Part shown: piece after piece, positions 51,890 to 61,844 of the stretch | Layout of the letters: the number at the start of each line of letters is the position of its first letter | Position numbering within the stretch: the stretch's first letter is position 1 | From: Campylobacterales bacterium | Lineage (GTDB): Bacteria > Campylobacterota > Campylobacteria > Campylobacterales > Sulfurimonadaceae | Assembly: GCA_026390165.1 (NCBI GenBank) | Contig: JAPLGM010000006.1 | Span: 26,686 to 90,685 of the forward strand | Reading direction: 5' to 3' | Length of the DNA: 64,000 nt | Program-made: the position numbers and the translations under genes | The notes under the pieces: generated by a model | What the model was told of the DNA's origin: nothing | Database searches by the model: none | The model's input: the letters and a program-made list of their open reading frames with translations, nothing else

Positions 51890-52303
51890 CTAAAATTCAT
51901 AATCCTTTTCATCTCTGATCGTAAAGTTCGCAAATGCACCTTCAACGCTCATCGTATTTTTATACTTTGTTGTCGTCAGTTTCACCGCTTTTGTCTCCAA
52001 ATTACAAACCGCGATACGAAAATTCGATCCCATAAAAGGTTCCACAATACAGACAATATTCCCCTCTACTTGGCGTGTCGCGTGTATTATCCCTTGTAAA
52101 TTATGAAAAAAATACTTAGGATAGCTCAGAGGAGTGATTTCGACGACATCAGAATATCTTTTCTTATCCAATGTACTCGCAATGGTGGCAGCATCCTCAA
52201 AATTATCAAACTGTACGCACCAATCATCAAAAACTTTATTAAAATGATCTAGATCTTCATCCAAAAACCCGCCTGCCGGAGATTGCAAAGCATAAATACT
52301 CAC
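51890..52303 (-). CDS. Hypothetical protein downstream of a DMT transporter
   Basis: A 137-residue soluble protein, not recognised. It begins MSIYALQSPAGGFLDEDLDH and contains FDDWCVQFDNFEDAATIAST and FFHNLQGIIHATRQVEGNIV. Its start overlaps the transporter stop by four bases, so it is translated with the transporter. Function unknown. Confidence 0.6.
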   Translation of the reverse strand: MSIYALQSPAGGFLDEDLDHFNKVFDDWCVQFDNFEDAATIASTLDKKRYSDVVEITPLSYPKYFFHNLQGIIHATRQVEGNIVCIVEPFMGSNFRIAVCNLETKAVKLTTTKYKNTMSVEGAFANFTIRDEKDYEF

Positions 52304-53193
52304 GTAGCTCCTTTCGCTTTTCTCATATTAAACAATAATACCGCCGCAAATGCTAACAGACATCCGATGAGCGTCGAGAGGGGCAATGATTCGCCGTACA
52401 CGACCCAGCTCGATACGATAGCCCCCACAGGTACGATAAACATATACACACCTGTCCGATGTGCCCCAATTTTCCCCGCCGAGACAAAATAAAGTGCCGT
52501 GCTAAATGTCCCCGGAATCACCCCGATAAAGAGGATCGTCCACCAAAATACCGCATCATAGGCACCGAAATCAAACGGATGGTGCGGCAGAGCAAAAAGC
52601 ATATTGATGAACGTCGTAATCCCGAAAACGACGAGTGTATAAAACATCAGATCGGCTCGTTTGGCGGCCTTTTGGGAAACTACCGTTACCAAGGACCATA
52701 CGATAGCGCATCCGAGAAAATAAGAACTCTCTACGTTCAAAAAAGCGAATCCCTCAAATGGTACACGAAGTAGTATCAACGCACCGAAAATCCCGATGGA
52801 AAGCGCCACGATTTGACGAGATGATACTTTGGTTCCAAAAATAGCGATTGAGAACATGTAGGTTAAAATAGGTGCAAGCGAGGTTACCATTGTGCCGCCG
52901 TATCCTGCCTGACCATGGGAAAGCCCCGCAAAAAAGAGATAATTAAACAATGATGTCAACACCCCCGCGATCACCATATAGATGAATCCTAGCATGTCAG
53001 TTTTTAGGGGTGTTTTCATAACCCAAATCACGGGGATAATGGTGATAAACGAGATGGCATAACGCCAAAAAGCGGCTACTTGGGCATTGGAGTGCTCCGC
53101 CGCGACTTTCCCAGCTGTCCACGCAATCCCCCAAAAGAGCATTGCAATAATCATTAAAATCACATATTTATTCGTATTTTTTGTATTATCCAT
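52300..53193 (-). CDS. DMT-superfamily transporter (EamA type)
   Basis: A 297-residue protein with ten hydrophobic segments arranged as two EamA repeats (residues about 10-140 and 150-290). AMLFWGIAWTAGKVAAEHSN is the typical first-helix motif, and FIVPVGAIVSSWVVYGE the typical penultimate one. EamA proteins export or import small metabolites; the substrate is not predictable. Its ATG overlaps the stop of a small upstream frame. Confidence 0.9.
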   Translation of the reverse strand: MDNTKNTNKYVILMIIAMLFWGIAWTAGKVAAEHSNAQVAAFWRYAISFITIIPVIWVMKTPLKTDMLGFIYMVIAGVLTSLFNYLFFAGLSHGQAGYGGTMVTSLAPILTYMFSIAIFGTKVSSRQIVALSIGIFGALILLRVPFEGFAFLNVESSYFLGCAIVWSLVTVVSQKAAKRADLMFYTLVVFGITTFINMLFALPHHPFDFGAYDAVFWWTILFIGVIPGTFSTALYFVSAGKIGAHRTGVYMFIVPVGAIVSSWVVYGESLPLSTLIGCLLAFAAVLLFNMRKAKGAT

Positions 53194-53325
53194 GTTTGTA
53201 ACTCTCGATGTAACGTATCAGCATCTCCACAGAATCGCGATAATCTTGCGGTTCTCCCGATGCCTTTGTTGCAGGGATAACTCCTTCAAGAGCTGCCTAA
53301 GTTTTTGTCGTGTTGTTTCTTTCAT
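53186..53325 (-). pseudogene. Small frameshifted gene coupled to the transporter
   Basis: The ATG at 53323-53325 opens MKETTRQKLRQLLKEL; in another frame the sequence continues EGVIPATKASGEPQDYRDSV, then EMLIRYIESYKHG and ends in TAA at 53186-53188, overlapping the transporter ATG. The 140-base span is one base short of a multiple of three, so a single-base loss near 53280 would join the two parts into a 46-residue protein. It may be a true pseudogene, a sequencing error or programmed. Family not recognised. Confidence 0.45.
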
Positions 53326-53562
53326 ACATAAATTATAGCATATAGGTTTGACCAAACAGTCAATATTCTCCAAGCTCTCCCTATGCTGACGTATTGGCAA
53401 AAGATTCCTTTTAAGCTTAAGCCACATTTTTGATAGTAAAGGTATACTTTTCGTAAAAGAATTTTACTGAAAACATCGGAAAAGTTGAGTTTGAAGAGAG
53501 TGGATACTTTCGGTATTTAAGCGCTTTAGATGGCGAACGAGAAATCGATTAAAGGTCTGAAT
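53326..53562. other. Spacer with a possible gene end
   Basis: Contains promoters for the minus-strand transporter unit and the plus-strand kinase pair. A start-less frame at 53457-53552 reads KNFTENIGKVEFEESGYFRY, then LSALDGEREID and a stop, ten bases before the kinase ATG that I prefer; it looks like a gene tail. AAAGGT at about 53550-53555 is the kinase ribosome binding site. Confidence 0.4.
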
Positions 53563-55965
53563 ATGAGCCAAGAACATTTAAACCTCACAGAACCTATTCG
53601 GAAAAAGATAATTATTCGCACGGCGATAGGGATAGTACTAGTCGCATTTTTTACGCTACTAGTGCTTGTAATACCGCTGTATTTGCAGTTGGTTGACGCT
53701 AATAAGCGCGATTTCGCCTTTAAACATAAAGCAAAAGTTGAACTCTTCGACAAAAGTATCACAAACTTCAAAAATATAACGGAGCAGATAACAAGCCGTA
53801 CGAAGATACGAGAAAAGCTTGTAGAGTATAATGAAGGCAAAGTCACGCTTGCGCAGTTGCAGGATTTCAGCAGAGGACTTTTGGCGGACGCCATGCAAAC
53901 CTCCAAAGAGATAGTGGCAATAAATAGGTTGGATAGTAAGCGCAATAGCGTGTTAAATCTGGGCTTATCCGTACCGCAAAAACTAGCCGATTCACTCAGT
54001 GTACCGATGAAGGGGGCTAAAATATTTGAGCCCTTTAGGATACAAAACACTATAGTCGTAGCCGTAGCCTGTCCCATTTTGGATAAGAAAAAAGAGGTTG
54101 GGGTAGACATCGTCCTTTTTGATTCAAAGTCGATACAAAAAGTCCTAAATAATTACGAAGGTTTCGGCAAAACCGGAGATACAATACTCGGTAAAAAGAT
54201 AGGGAGTAATATAGAGGGATTTTTTGTAAGCAGAAATGGTGAGAAACGTAGAAGTTTAGAAGCGTTAGAGAAAGAGAATATTGTTGTAAGTAACCTCTCT
54301 ACCGCACCTTGGACAGCCCTTTCGCGCACAGACACATCCGAACTAAACGAGCTTCTGAACAAAAATATAATCTTTTTGGTTATCGTCGTCATAGCCCTTG
54401 TCGTTCTGGGACTCATAGGGATTGTTAAGTTAACCGATCCTCTGCTTGGTATGCTGGAAAACAACCTGAAACAACTTAAAGAGCACAAGGAAAATCTGGA
54501 AGAGATAGTAAAGGTTCGAACGGCAGAACTGATTGTTGCAAAAGAGCAAGCCGAGTCTGCAAACAAAGCGAAAAGTATCTTTCTTGCCAATATGAGCCAC
54601 GAGTTGCGCACGCCGCTCAACGCCGTTCTTGGCTTTTCAAGACTCATGAAAAATGATACGGATATTACCGAGGATCAAAGAAAAAATCTAGAAATTATTA
54701 ACAGCAGCGGTGAATATCTGCTCTCTCTTATCAATAATGTTTTGGATATATCAAAAATAGAGTCTGGGCATATGGTTGCTGAGGAGAGCGTGTTTGATCT
54801 GTATGTACTTTTGCATGAAGTGCAGTCGCTCATGAATGTACGGGCGTATGAAAAAGGTTTGGCATTTTCTTTGAAACAATCCTTGGATCTTCCCCGTTTT
54901 ATAAGCTCCGATGGCGGTAAAATACGACAAATCATTATAAATTTAGTAGGTAATGCTATAAAATTCACATCGAATGGAGAGGTGTTTATTGATGTCAAAG
55001 TCGCTAAGCAAGATTCGCCAAAATCAGCGCATCTGCGGTTTGAGATAAAAGACAGCGGCGTCGGAATATCGAAGGGGGACGCGGCACGAATCTTTCTCCC
55101 GTTTGAACAAGCCGATATAAGCGTTACAAAAGAGGCCGGTACGGGGCTTGGACTTGCGATATGCAAGCAGTATGTGGAGTTGCTAGGGGGCACTATAGGG
55201 GTAAACTCCCAAATAGGAGAGGGTTCGACTTTTTACTTTGAACTACCCGTAAAGGTAGCAAACGAGCCTTTGCAGTTCGAAGAAAACAGAGTTGGTGGCA
55301 ATGTCGTCGGTTTAGCAGACCAACACCCCTCCTATCGGCTGCTTATTGCGGAAGATCAGGCAGCAAACCGATTATTGCTTCACAAACTCCTTGAGCCACT
55401 TGGTTTTGAACTTCGTGAAGCGGTAAACGGCGAGGAGGCCGTAAGGATGAACGGGGAGTGGAAACCACATTTGATATTTATGGACATGAGAATGCCCATC
55501 ATGAACGGGCTCGATGCTTCGAGGCATATTAGAGCTTCACAAAACGGGAACGATGTTAAGATTGTCGCAATAACCGCACATGCCCTAGAGGAAGAGAGAT
55601 TGGAGATGCTCAATGCCGGATGCGACGACTTAATCCGTAAGCCGTACCGCGAGAGTGAAATCTTTGATGCGTTGCATAAATATTTGGGTGTCGAATTTGT
55701 CTATGCGGATAAGATATCTTCCCATAATCCATCGGAATCAATGGAGGATTATGAGACAAATCTATCCAAGTTGTCTACCGCCGTGCAAAAAGAGCTTTTG
55801 AGTTCACTAGAGTTACTGGATGAAAAAGCATCCTTTGCTGTTATAGACAAAATATCGGATACAGACACTGTTTTAGCCGAAACTCTAAGAAAGATGGTAA
55901 AAAAAATGCAGTACAAAAAATTACTGATGCTCTTGGAAAAGAGTATCGAGAATACGGCGATATAA
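53563..55965 (+). CDS. Hybrid sensor histidine kinase with C-terminal receiver
   Basis: About 800 residues from the ATG at 53563 (AAAGGT upstream); an ATG at 53530 is possible. Two membrane helices (near residues 20-45 and 265-290) enclose a 220-residue periplasmic Cache-like sensor. A coiled segment leads to HisKA (FLANMSHELRTPLNAVLGFS), HATPase (NLVGNAIKFTS, DSGVGI, GTGLGLAICK) and a receiver with LLIAEDQAANR, phospho-acceptor Asp in IFMDMRMPIMNG and Lys in IRKPY. The last 100 residues are helical like an Hpt domain, but I see no clear Hpt histidine. Three bases before the next kinase gene. Confidence 0.9.
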   Translation: MSQEHLNLTEPIRKKIIIRTAIGIVLVAFFTLLVLVIPLYLQLVDANKRDFAFKHKAKVELFDKSITNFKNITEQITSRTKIREKLVEYNEGKVTLAQLQDFSRGLLADAMQTSKEIVAINRLDSKRNSVLNLGLSVPQKLADSLSVPMKGAKIFEPFRIQNTIVVAVACPILDKKKEVGVDIVLFDSKSIQKVLNNYEGFGKTGDTILGKKIGSNIEGFFVSRNGEKRRSLEALEKENIVVSNLSTAPWTALSRTDTSELNELLNKNIIFLVIVVIALVVLGLIGIVKLTDPLLGMLENNLKQLKEHKENLEEIVKVRTAELIVAKEQAESANKAKSIFLANMSHELRTPLNAVLGFSRLMKNDTDITEDQRKNLEIINSSGEYLLSLINNVLDISKIESGHMVAEESVFDLYVLLHEVQSLMNVRAYEKGLAFSLKQSLDLPRFISSDGGKIRQIIINLVGNAIKFTSNGEVFIDVKVAKQDSPKSAHLRFEIKDSGVGISKGDAARIFLPFEQADISVTKEAGTGLGLAICKQYVELLGGTIGVNSQIGEGSTFYFELPVKVANEPLQFEENRVGGNVVGLADQHPSYRLLIAEDQAANRLLLHKLLEPLGFELREAVNGEEAVRMNGEWKPHLIFMDMRMPIMNGLDASRHIRASQNGNDVKIVAITAHALEEERLEMLNAGCDDLIRKPYRESEIFDALHKYLGVEFVYADKISSHNPSESMEDYETNLSKLSTAVQKELLSSLELLDEKASFAVIDKISDTDTVLAETLRKMVKKMQYKKLLMLLEKSIENTAI

Positions 55966-55968
55966 ATT

Positions 55969-57624
55969 ATGATAAACAATAACGAAAACGAGATTTTAGT
56001 CGTCGAAGACACCGTTGCCAGCTTGAAGTTGCTAACCGATATTTTGAGTACAGCGGGTTACAAAGTCAGACCGGCAAGCGACGGTGAATTGGCATTACGC
56101 AGTATCTCGGCAAAACTCCCTTCGCTTATTTTACTGGATATACGAATGCCCGGTATCGATGGATACGAGGTATGCCGCCGCCTAAAAGCGGACGAGCGGA
56201 CAAAAGAGATACCGGTAATATTTATAAGCTCGCTCTCTGATATCAGCGATAAGGTAATAGGATTTCAGTTGGGGGCTGTAGATTACATTACTAAGCCTTT
56301 TCAACGCGAAGAGTTATTGGCCAGAGTACAAACCCATATGAATTTGTATATTTTGCAGAACCATTTGGAGCAACTAGTAGAAGAGAGAACCTCTGAGCTT
56401 CTGCATTCGGAAAATGATTTCAGGCAACAGGCGCAAGAGCTTCGTATCGTAGCTGACTATGCAAGTAATTGGGAGTACTGGATCGGCACGGATCAAACCT
56501 ATCGCTATGTCTCCCCCTCGTGCGAAAAAATAAGCGGATACAACCGCTTCGAATTTTATGAAAATCCAGACTTAATGTTACATATTATACATTCTGACGA
56601 TAAAGCTCTATATTGTCGACACCTGAAGGAGATTTTCGAATTTCACTCGGATGATAGTGAGACCGTGCAGTTTAAGATAGTAACCAAAACGGGAGAGGTG
56701 CGTTACATAGAACATGTATGCAAATCTATTCATAATGAGCAAGGCGATTGGCTCGGACAACGTGGCAGTAATGTGGATATCACCGAGCGTAAAATAGCTG
56801 AAGATAAAGTACGCGAAGGGGAGGAAAGTCTCAAAAAACTGTACGCGCAGCTGGAGGTAAAAGTCATGGAGCGAACTCGTGAGCTAGAAGAGGCAAACGA
56901 ACGGCTCAAAGGGCTTGACCAGCTTAAATCGATGTTTATCGCCTCAATGAGCCATGAGCTTAGAACACCGCTTAACTCCATCCTCGGTTTTACGGGGATT
57001 ATTTTGCAGGGGTTATCAGGTGAGATCAATACAAAACAAAGAGATCAGCTTCATCGGGTGAAACAAGCGGGAGAGCACCTCCTTTCGCTGATTTCCGATG
57101 TTATCGATATCTCCAAGATCGAAGCAGGGCGTATTGAAGCAAAAGTGGAAACATTCTCGTTGGAAGAGCTTATCCGTGAAGTCAAAGAGGAGATAGAGGT
57201 CGTTGCTAACCCTAAAGAGCTCTCTATTGTGATTGAGATGGGTGAGGATATCCTTATGGAAAGCGACAGACGCCGCCTCTACCAGTGTCTTCTCAACTAT
57301 CTAAGCAATGCTGTGAAATTTACGGAGCAAAGAGGCACTATCGTTATACGGGTTATAGGGGGAGAAGAGGTAAGTATCAGCGTCATCGATAACGGTGTCG
57401 GTATTGCTAAAGAGGATCAAATAAAACTTTTTGAAGCGTTTGAAAGAGTGGAAAGCTATTTTCGTGTTAAACCGGGAGGAACCGGACTTGGGCTTTATTT
57501 GACGCGTAAGATAACGGAGGATCTTTTGCAAGGTAGGGTGTGGATGGAGAGTACAGTAGGTCAAGGGAGCACCTTCGGACTCATCATCCCTAAAAAAATC
57601 GAGACGAATATCATTACGCCATAA
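55969..57624 (+). CDS. Receiver-PAS-histidine kinase
   Basis: A 551-residue soluble kinase. Domain order: receiver (ILVVEDTVAS, Asp in LILLDIRMPGIDG, Lys in DYITKPF; residues 5-120), a coiled linker, a PAS domain (DYASNWEYWIGTDQTYRYVS, about 155-275), HisKA with FIASMSHELRTPLNSILGF, and HATPase with NYLSNAVKFTE, DNGVGI and GGTGLGLYL. With a receiver at the front it can be phosphorylated by, or pass signals from, the hybrid kinase encoded three bases upstream, forming a probable phosphorelay. No DNA-binding output domain is encoded here. Confidence 0.92.
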   Translation: MINNNENEILVVEDTVASLKLLTDILSTAGYKVRPASDGELALRSISAKLPSLILLDIRMPGIDGYEVCRRLKADERTKEIPVIFISSLSDISDKVIGFQLGAVDYITKPFQREELLARVQTHMNLYILQNHLEQLVEERTSELLHSENDFRQQAQELRIVADYASNWEYWIGTDQTYRYVSPSCEKISGYNRFEFYENPDLMLHIIHSDDKALYCRHLKEIFEFHSDDSETVQFKIVTKTGEVRYIEHVCKSIHNEQGDWLGQRGSNVDITERKIAEDKVREGEESLKKLYAQLEVKVMERTRELEEANERLKGLDQLKSMFIASMSHELRTPLNSILGFTGIILQGLSGEINTKQRDQLHRVKQAGEHLLSLISDVIDISKIEAGRIEAKVETFSLEELIREVKEEIEVVANPKELSIVIEMGEDILMESDRRRLYQCLLNYLSNAVKFTEQRGTIVIRVIGGEEVSISVIDNGVGIAKEDQIKLFEAFERVESYFRVKPGGTGLGLYLTRKITEDLLQGRVWMESTVGQGSTFGLIIPKKIETNIITP

Positions 57625-57684
57625 GGAGGGGAGGGGTACAGAAAGAAATTTTTGTTTGGGTGATTAACACCTGACACATTTTCT

Positions 57685-57710
57685 AAAACAACCCTCCGCA
57701 TCTGCGGGAG
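57685..57710 (-). terminator. Possible terminator after the OmpA-like gene
   Basis: On the minus strand CCGCA-GA-TGCGG (57696-57707) is followed by TTGTTTT. The stem is only five perfect pairs with some extension across a mismatch, so this is a moderate call. Confidence 0.4.
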
Positions 57711-57721
57711 CTGCAAAACGC

Positions 57722-58567
57722 TTATTGGATAACTTTTGGCAATTCGTTAGAGAGGATATCAAGATTTGGAAGCATGATGATTTCAATACGGCGATTGAGG
57801 GTTCTCCCCTCTTTCGTTGCATTGTCTGCCCTTGGTTGAAACTCACCGAAACCTGCCGCAGAAATATTTTGTGAAGCAACCCCATTTTTACGCATCAAGT
57901 GGACAACACTCAGGGCTCGGGCAGTGGAAAGTTCCCAGTTACTCGGATAACGGCTACTTTGGATCGGTACATTATCGGTATGCCCCTCAATTTGAAATCG
58001 GCGCTCGGAGAACTCACTTAGAAGTTTAGCTATCTCTTTTAGAGCCTCTTGCCCTTTTTGATTGATAGTCGCACTCCCTGTTGCGTATAAAACATTTTCA
58101 GGTAGATTAATAACCATACGACCTTTTTCAATGCTCACTGTCAGCTGACCGCCATCGATCATTTTTTGCAACTGCGCAATAAAATGGGCATAAATTTTAT
58201 TCCGTTTTTCCGTCTCATCTTTGATTTGTTTTAACACTTCAAGTTGCGACTGTGAACTCTTCAGTCCGGACTGAGCCACCATTAAGTTATTTTGGAGGAG
58301 GTCAAACTCTTTTTGAAGCGCCATCTTTTTTTGTTTAAGTACTTCGAGTTCATTATCTCCTCGTGCAATCTCTTGTTGGTTACTTTTAATCTTGCCAAGC
58401 TGCTCGTTCATTAATTGACGCTGTTCTTCAATAGTGTGCTGGGCACTACTGAGTGAACTACGTGTTTGATTGAGCTCTTCAAGAACCAATTCATGTGTTT
58501 TCTTGGTCACACACCCTGTCATAAGCAACGCTGAAACACTCAAGCTAATGAATAAAACTGATTTCAT
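57722..58567 (-). CDS. OmpA-family lipoprotein
   Basis: A 281-residue lipoprotein from the ATG at 58565-58567, with AAAAGG upstream. The signal peptide ends in the lipobox MTGC (Cys19). A long coiled coil (residues about 30-135) follows, and then an OmpA-like peptidoglycan-binding domain with LYATGSATINQKGQEAL, IEGHTDNVPI, NWELSTARALSVVHLM and the Arg in NRRIEI. It resembles the outer-membrane lipoproteins that tie envelope machines to the wall. Single gene, divergent from the S10 operon. Confidence 0.88.
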   Translation of the reverse strand: MKSVLFISLSVSALLMTGCVTKKTHELVLEELNQTRSSLSSAQHTIEEQRQLMNEQLGKIKSNQQEIARGDNELEVLKQKKMALQKEFDLLQNNLMVAQSGLKSSQSQLEVLKQIKDETEKRNKIYAHFIAQLQKMIDGGQLTVSIEKGRMVINLPENVLYATGSATINQKGQEALKEIAKLLSEFSERRFQIEGHTDNVPIQSSRYPSNWELSTARALSVVHLMRKNGVASQNISAAGFGEFQPRADNATKEGRTLNRRIEIIMLPNLDILSNELPKVIQ

Positions 58568-58917
58568 AAGACACCGCCTTTTCACTAAATTTATTTAATT
58601 TATTATACTCAAAAAAAATATAAAACCGTCAAATAGATAATAGTAATCTCAAAATAGGAAAATAATAGAATATAAAAAAAGGGTTCGTATGAAAAAAGTG
58701 GAACTGAACCGAGAAGCACCCTTGGGAGAAGAGTAAAGAAAATGAGACAATAAGTAATATTTATTTTAAAGTATTCCTTATTAAAAGGAAACAAATTGAA
58801 GATAAAATCCAGTTTTTGCCCCAAAAATCATTGACCTAACCCCCATATATTGCTATAATTCACCTCGCCTTATTATAGTCAGCATTGACTGACGAGTTCT
58901 TTATAGAGGAAAACATT
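58568..58917 (+). promoter_or_regulatory. Leader and promoter region of the S10 operon
   Basis: 350 bases without a convincing gene. The first 230 bases are very AT-rich. A tiny frame MKKVELNREAPLGEE at 58689-58736 is probably chance. The last part holds the sigma-70 promoter listed separately and a leader of about 60 bases to rpsJ. Confidence 0.6.
58831..58859 (+). promoter_or_regulatory. Sigma-70 promoter of the S10 operon
   Basis: TTGACC at 58831-58836 and TATAAT at 58854-58859 are separated by 17 bases, a near-consensus housekeeping promoter. Transcription should start near 58866, leaving about 50 bases of leader before the rpsJ ATG at 58918. Confidence 0.85.
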
Positions 58918-59229
58918 ATGGAAAAGATTCGTTTGAAACTTAGAGCGTACGATCATCGTGTACTTGATCGTTCAGTAGCCTCTATCGTTGAAGCCGTAAA
59001 GCGTACAGGTGCGGAAATCCGTGGCCCAATCCCTTTGCCAACCAAGATTCGTAAATATACGGTTCTTAAATCACCTCACGTTAACAAAAGTTCACGTGAA
59101 CAATTTGAGATTCGTATGCACGCACGTTTGATCGACATCGTATCAGCTACGCCTGACACTGTTGATTCATTAATGAAGCTTGACTTGGCTCCGGAAGTGG
59201 ACGTAGAAGTTCGCTCTATGGACAAGTAA
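58918..59229 (+). CDS. rpsJ: 30S ribosomal protein S10
   Basis: 103 residues, the standard length. [17 protein letters not shown] and [20 protein letters not shown] are S10 signatures. S10 lies in the head of the small subunit and also works as NusE in transcription antitermination. AGAGGAAAACATT precedes the ATG at 58918. First gene of the operon. Confidence 0.99.
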   Translation: MEKIRLKLRAYDHRVLDRSVASIVEAVKRTGAEIRGPIPLPTKIRKYTVLKSPHVNKSSREQFEIRMHARLIDIVSATPDTVDSLMKLDLAPEVDVEVRSMDK

Positions 59230-59238
59230 GGAGTGGGT

Positions 59239-59817
59239 ATGGAATATATAGTAGAAAAAATCGGTATGAGCCGAACAATCGGTGCAAACAGCCAAGCGGT
59301 AACTCTTTTAAAAGTAAAAGAAGTAAAAGTTTGTAGCGTAGTAGATGGCACAGCTCTTGTAGCGTATAGCCAAGGAAAAGCACACAATAAGCCAATTGAG
59401 GGTCAGCAAAAGAAATATAACCTTTCTGCTGAATTCAATAAATTTGCTACATTGGAAGTTGCCAACACAGAAGCAGGGGATCAAGATATGACTCCTCTCG
59501 CGGACGCAAAAGTCGTTAAGAGTGCATTTAACACCAAAGGTCGCGGTTTTACCGGCGTTATGAAACGTTGGAATTTTGCCGGCGGACCAGGCGCACACGG
59601 TCACCGTTTTCACCGTACTGGTGGATCTATCGGTAACCGCGAATGGCCAGGTAAAGTCCAAAAAGGACGCAAAATGTCTGGTCAATACGGTAACGAGTTA
59701 GTAACTGTAAAAAATCAAGTGATGTCTTTTGACGCACAAAACGGTGTATTGGTTGTCGTGGGCGCTGTCCCAGGTGCAAACGGTGCGCTAGGTCGAGTAA
59801 AGGTTGTTAAACAATGA
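59239..59817 (+). CDS. rplC: 50S ribosomal protein L3
   Basis: 192 residues from the ATG at 59239, which has AAGGAG five bases upstream; a GTG six bases earlier lies within that site. [20 protein letters not shown] and [15 protein letters not shown] are L3 signatures. It binds near the peptidyl transferase centre early in assembly. Shorter than the enteric protein, as usual in Campylobacterota. Confidence 0.98.
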   Translation: MEYIVEKIGMSRTIGANSQAVTLLKVKEVKVCSVVDGTALVAYSQGKAHNKPIEGQQKKYNLSAEFNKFATLEVANTEAGDQDMTPLADAKVVKSAFNTKGRGFTGVMKRWNFAGGPGAHGHRFHRTGGSIGNREWPGKVQKGRKMSGQYGNELVTVKNQVMSFDAQNGVLVVVGAVPGANGALGRVKVVKQ

Positions 59818-60425
59818 GTGCTATTGTCTTAAACGAAAAATTCGAAAGAGCTTCTGAACTGGCACTTCCTGAGAGTTTTAGCGGTATTAATACCCATAAC
59901 CTCTGGTTGTACGTTAAATCGTACCAAGCAAGTATCCGTTCAAACACAGCGTCAGCTAAGACTCGTTCTGAGATGCGCGGTGGTGGTAAAAAACCATGGG
60001 CTCAAAAAGGTAAGGGTGGCGCTCGTGCTGGTTCACGTCGTTCACCAATCTTTGTTGGTGGTGCGGTAGCTCACGGTCCAAACACAGGCCGTAACTACGA
60101 TCAAAAAATCAACAAAAAGCAAAAGAAATTAGCGCTTAAATGTGCGTTGGATGCTTTGGCAACTGCTGGTAAATTGTTCATCGTTGATTCGATTGACGTT
60201 CCAACAGGTAAAACGAAAGATGCTTTAGCGTTGTTCAATACATTGAACGTACGTGACGCATTGTTGGTAAAACAGATTCTCGATGAGAATACCTATCTTG
60301 CATTCCGCAACATTGCTTCTACGTACGTTATAGAAGAGAATGAACTCAACGCCTTTTTGGCTGCGACATACCGTTCGGTGGTTATCGAAAAAGCGGTATG
60401 GGAAAATCTGACGAAAGAGAGCTAA
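59814..60425 (+). CDS. rplD: 50S ribosomal protein L4
   Basis: 203 residues. The tunnel loop is recognisable as [21 protein letters not shown]4 lines the exit tunnel; in Escherichia coli it also represses this operon, but the leader here is too short to judge that. Overlaps rplC by four bases. Confidence 0.98.
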   Translation: MSAIVLNEKFERASELALPESFSGINTHNLWLYVKSYQASIRSNTASAKTRSEMRGGGKKPWAQKGKGGARAGSRRSPIFVGGAVAHGPNTGRNYDQKINKKQKKLALKCALDALATAGKLFIVDSIDVPTGKTKDALALFNTLNVRDALLVKQILDENTYLAFRNIASTYVIEENELNAFLAATYRSVVIEKAVWENLTKES

Positions 60426-60426
60426 G

Positions 60427-60708
60427 ATGGCAGATATTACTGATATCAAATCGATCCTGTATACAGAGAAGACTTTAGGTCTTCAAGAAGAGGGCGTCAT
60501 CGTAGTTCAAACGTCAACACGTATGACTAAGAACGCTCTTAAAGAGGTGTTTAGAGAGTATTTCGGAATTGTCCCTTCGAGAGTTAACTCACTAAACCAA
60601 GACGGAAAAGTTAAACGTTTCCGTGGTCTTACTGGTAAGCAAAACAACTTTAAAAAGTTTTATGTTAAGCTTCCAGAAGGCGCTCAAATCGATAGTTTGG
60701 CGGTGTAA
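60427..60708 (+). CDS. rplW: 50S ribosomal protein L23
   Basis: 93 residues. [15 protein letters not shown] and [16 protein letters not shown] are typical. L23 sits at the tunnel exit and is the docking site for trigger factor, encoded at 13609-14904. One base after rplD. Confidence 0.97.
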   Translation: MADITDIKSILYTEKTLGLQEEGVIVVQTSTRMTKNALKEVFREYFGIVPSRVNSLNQDGKVKRFRGLTGKQNNFKKFYVKLPEGAQIDSLAV

Positions 60709-60710
60709 TT

Positions 60711-61550
60711 ATGGCAATCAAAACCTATAAACCAACTACTCCTAGCCGACGTTTTATGACGAATGTTGACAACTCTGACATTACAGCAAAAGCGTCTGTA
60801 CGGTCATTGTTGACAAAACTTCCAGCGCATGCAGGACGTAACAGTAACGGACGTATCACGTCACGTCATAAAGAAGCGGGAGCTAAAAAGCTTTACCGTA
60901 TTATCGATTTCAAACGTAATAAACTTGGTGTTCCAGGTACAGTAGCAGCGATCGAATACGATCCATACCGTAACTGTCGTATCGCTCTTATTAACTATAC
61001 TGATGGTGATAAACGTTATGTTCTTCAACCAAAAGGGTTAAATGTAGGTGATGTAATCACTTCAGCTGAGAGCGGTTTGGACATCAAAGTGGGTAATGCC
61101 ATGAAATTGATGAATATCCCTGTGGGAACAACTATTCATAACATTGAGCTAAAACCAGGCAAAGGCGGACAAATCGTTCGTTCAGCAGGAACTTCAGCAC
61201 AAATCATGGGTCGTGAGGGAAAATACGTATCACTACGTCTTCCATCAAGCGAAATGCGTTATGTTTTGGGTGAATGTATGGCGACTATCGGTACTGTCGG
61301 AAACGAAGAGTACATCAATATCGTTATCGGTAAAGCAGGTCGTTCTCGTCATATGGGTATCCGTCCTCAAACACGTGGTTCTGCGATGAATCCTATCGAT
61401 CACCCGCATGGTGGTGGAGAAGGTAAAACCAATTCAGGACGTCACCCGGTTACTCCATGGGGTAAACCGACTAAAGGTGCTAAAACACGTCATAAAAAAG
61501 CAAGTGATAGACTTATTATTACTCGCCGTAAATCAAATCCGAAGAGGTAG
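60711..61550 (+). CDS. rplB: 50S ribosomal protein L2
   Basis: 279 residues. [19 protein letters not shown] and [15 protein letters not shown] are L2 hallmarks, the latter containing the conserved His near the peptidyl transferase centre. L2 is needed for subunit joining. Two bases after rplW. Confidence 0.99.
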   Translation: MAIKTYKPTTPSRRFMTNVDNSDITAKASVRSLLTKLPAHAGRNSNGRITSRHKEAGAKKLYRIIDFKRNKLGVPGTVAAIEYDPYRNCRIALINYTDGDKRYVLQPKGLNVGDVITSAESGLDIKVGNAMKLMNIPVGTTIHNIELKPGKGGQIVRSAGTSAQIMGREGKYVSLRLPSSEMRYVLGECMATIGTVGNEEYINIVIGKAGRSRHMGIRPQTRGSAMNPIDHPHGGGEGKTNSGRHPVTPWGKPTKGAKTRHKKASDRLIITRRKSNPKR

Positions 61551-61553
61551 AGT

Positions 61554-61835
61554 ATGGCTAGATCAGTAAAAAAAGGACCATTCGTTGATGGACACCTTAT
61601 GAAAAAAGTGATTGCTGCCAAAGAGACAAAAAGCAACAAGCCTATCAAAACATGGTCACGCCGTAGCATGATCTTGCCAGATATGATCGGCTTAACGTTC
61701 ACTGTCCACAATGGCCGTCAGTTTGTACCCGTTTTCGTAACAGAAAATCACGTTGGTTACAAGCTCGGTGAGTTTTCACCGACACGTACGTTTAAGGGCC
61801 ATAAAGGTTCTGTACAAAAGAAAATTGGGAAATAA
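61554..61835 (+). CDS. rpsS: 30S ribosomal protein S19
   Basis: 93 residues. [18 protein letters not shown] and [18 protein letters not shown] are S19 signatures. It pairs with S13 in the head near the A-site tRNA. AGAGGTAGAGT precedes the ATG, three bases after rplB. Confidence 0.99.
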   Translation: MARSVKKGPFVDGHLMKKVIAAKETKSNKPIKTWSRRSMILPDMIGLTFTVHNGRQFVPVFVTENHVGYKLGEFSPTRTFKGHKGSVQKKIGK

Positions 61836-61844
61836 GGAAGAGGT

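Noticed and set aside
58609..58824. A 71-codon hydrophobic frame on minus upstream of rpsJ
   Set aside because: Low-complexity AT-rich DNA gives Phe/Ile/Leu runs by chance; no start signal, and it lies in a promoter region.
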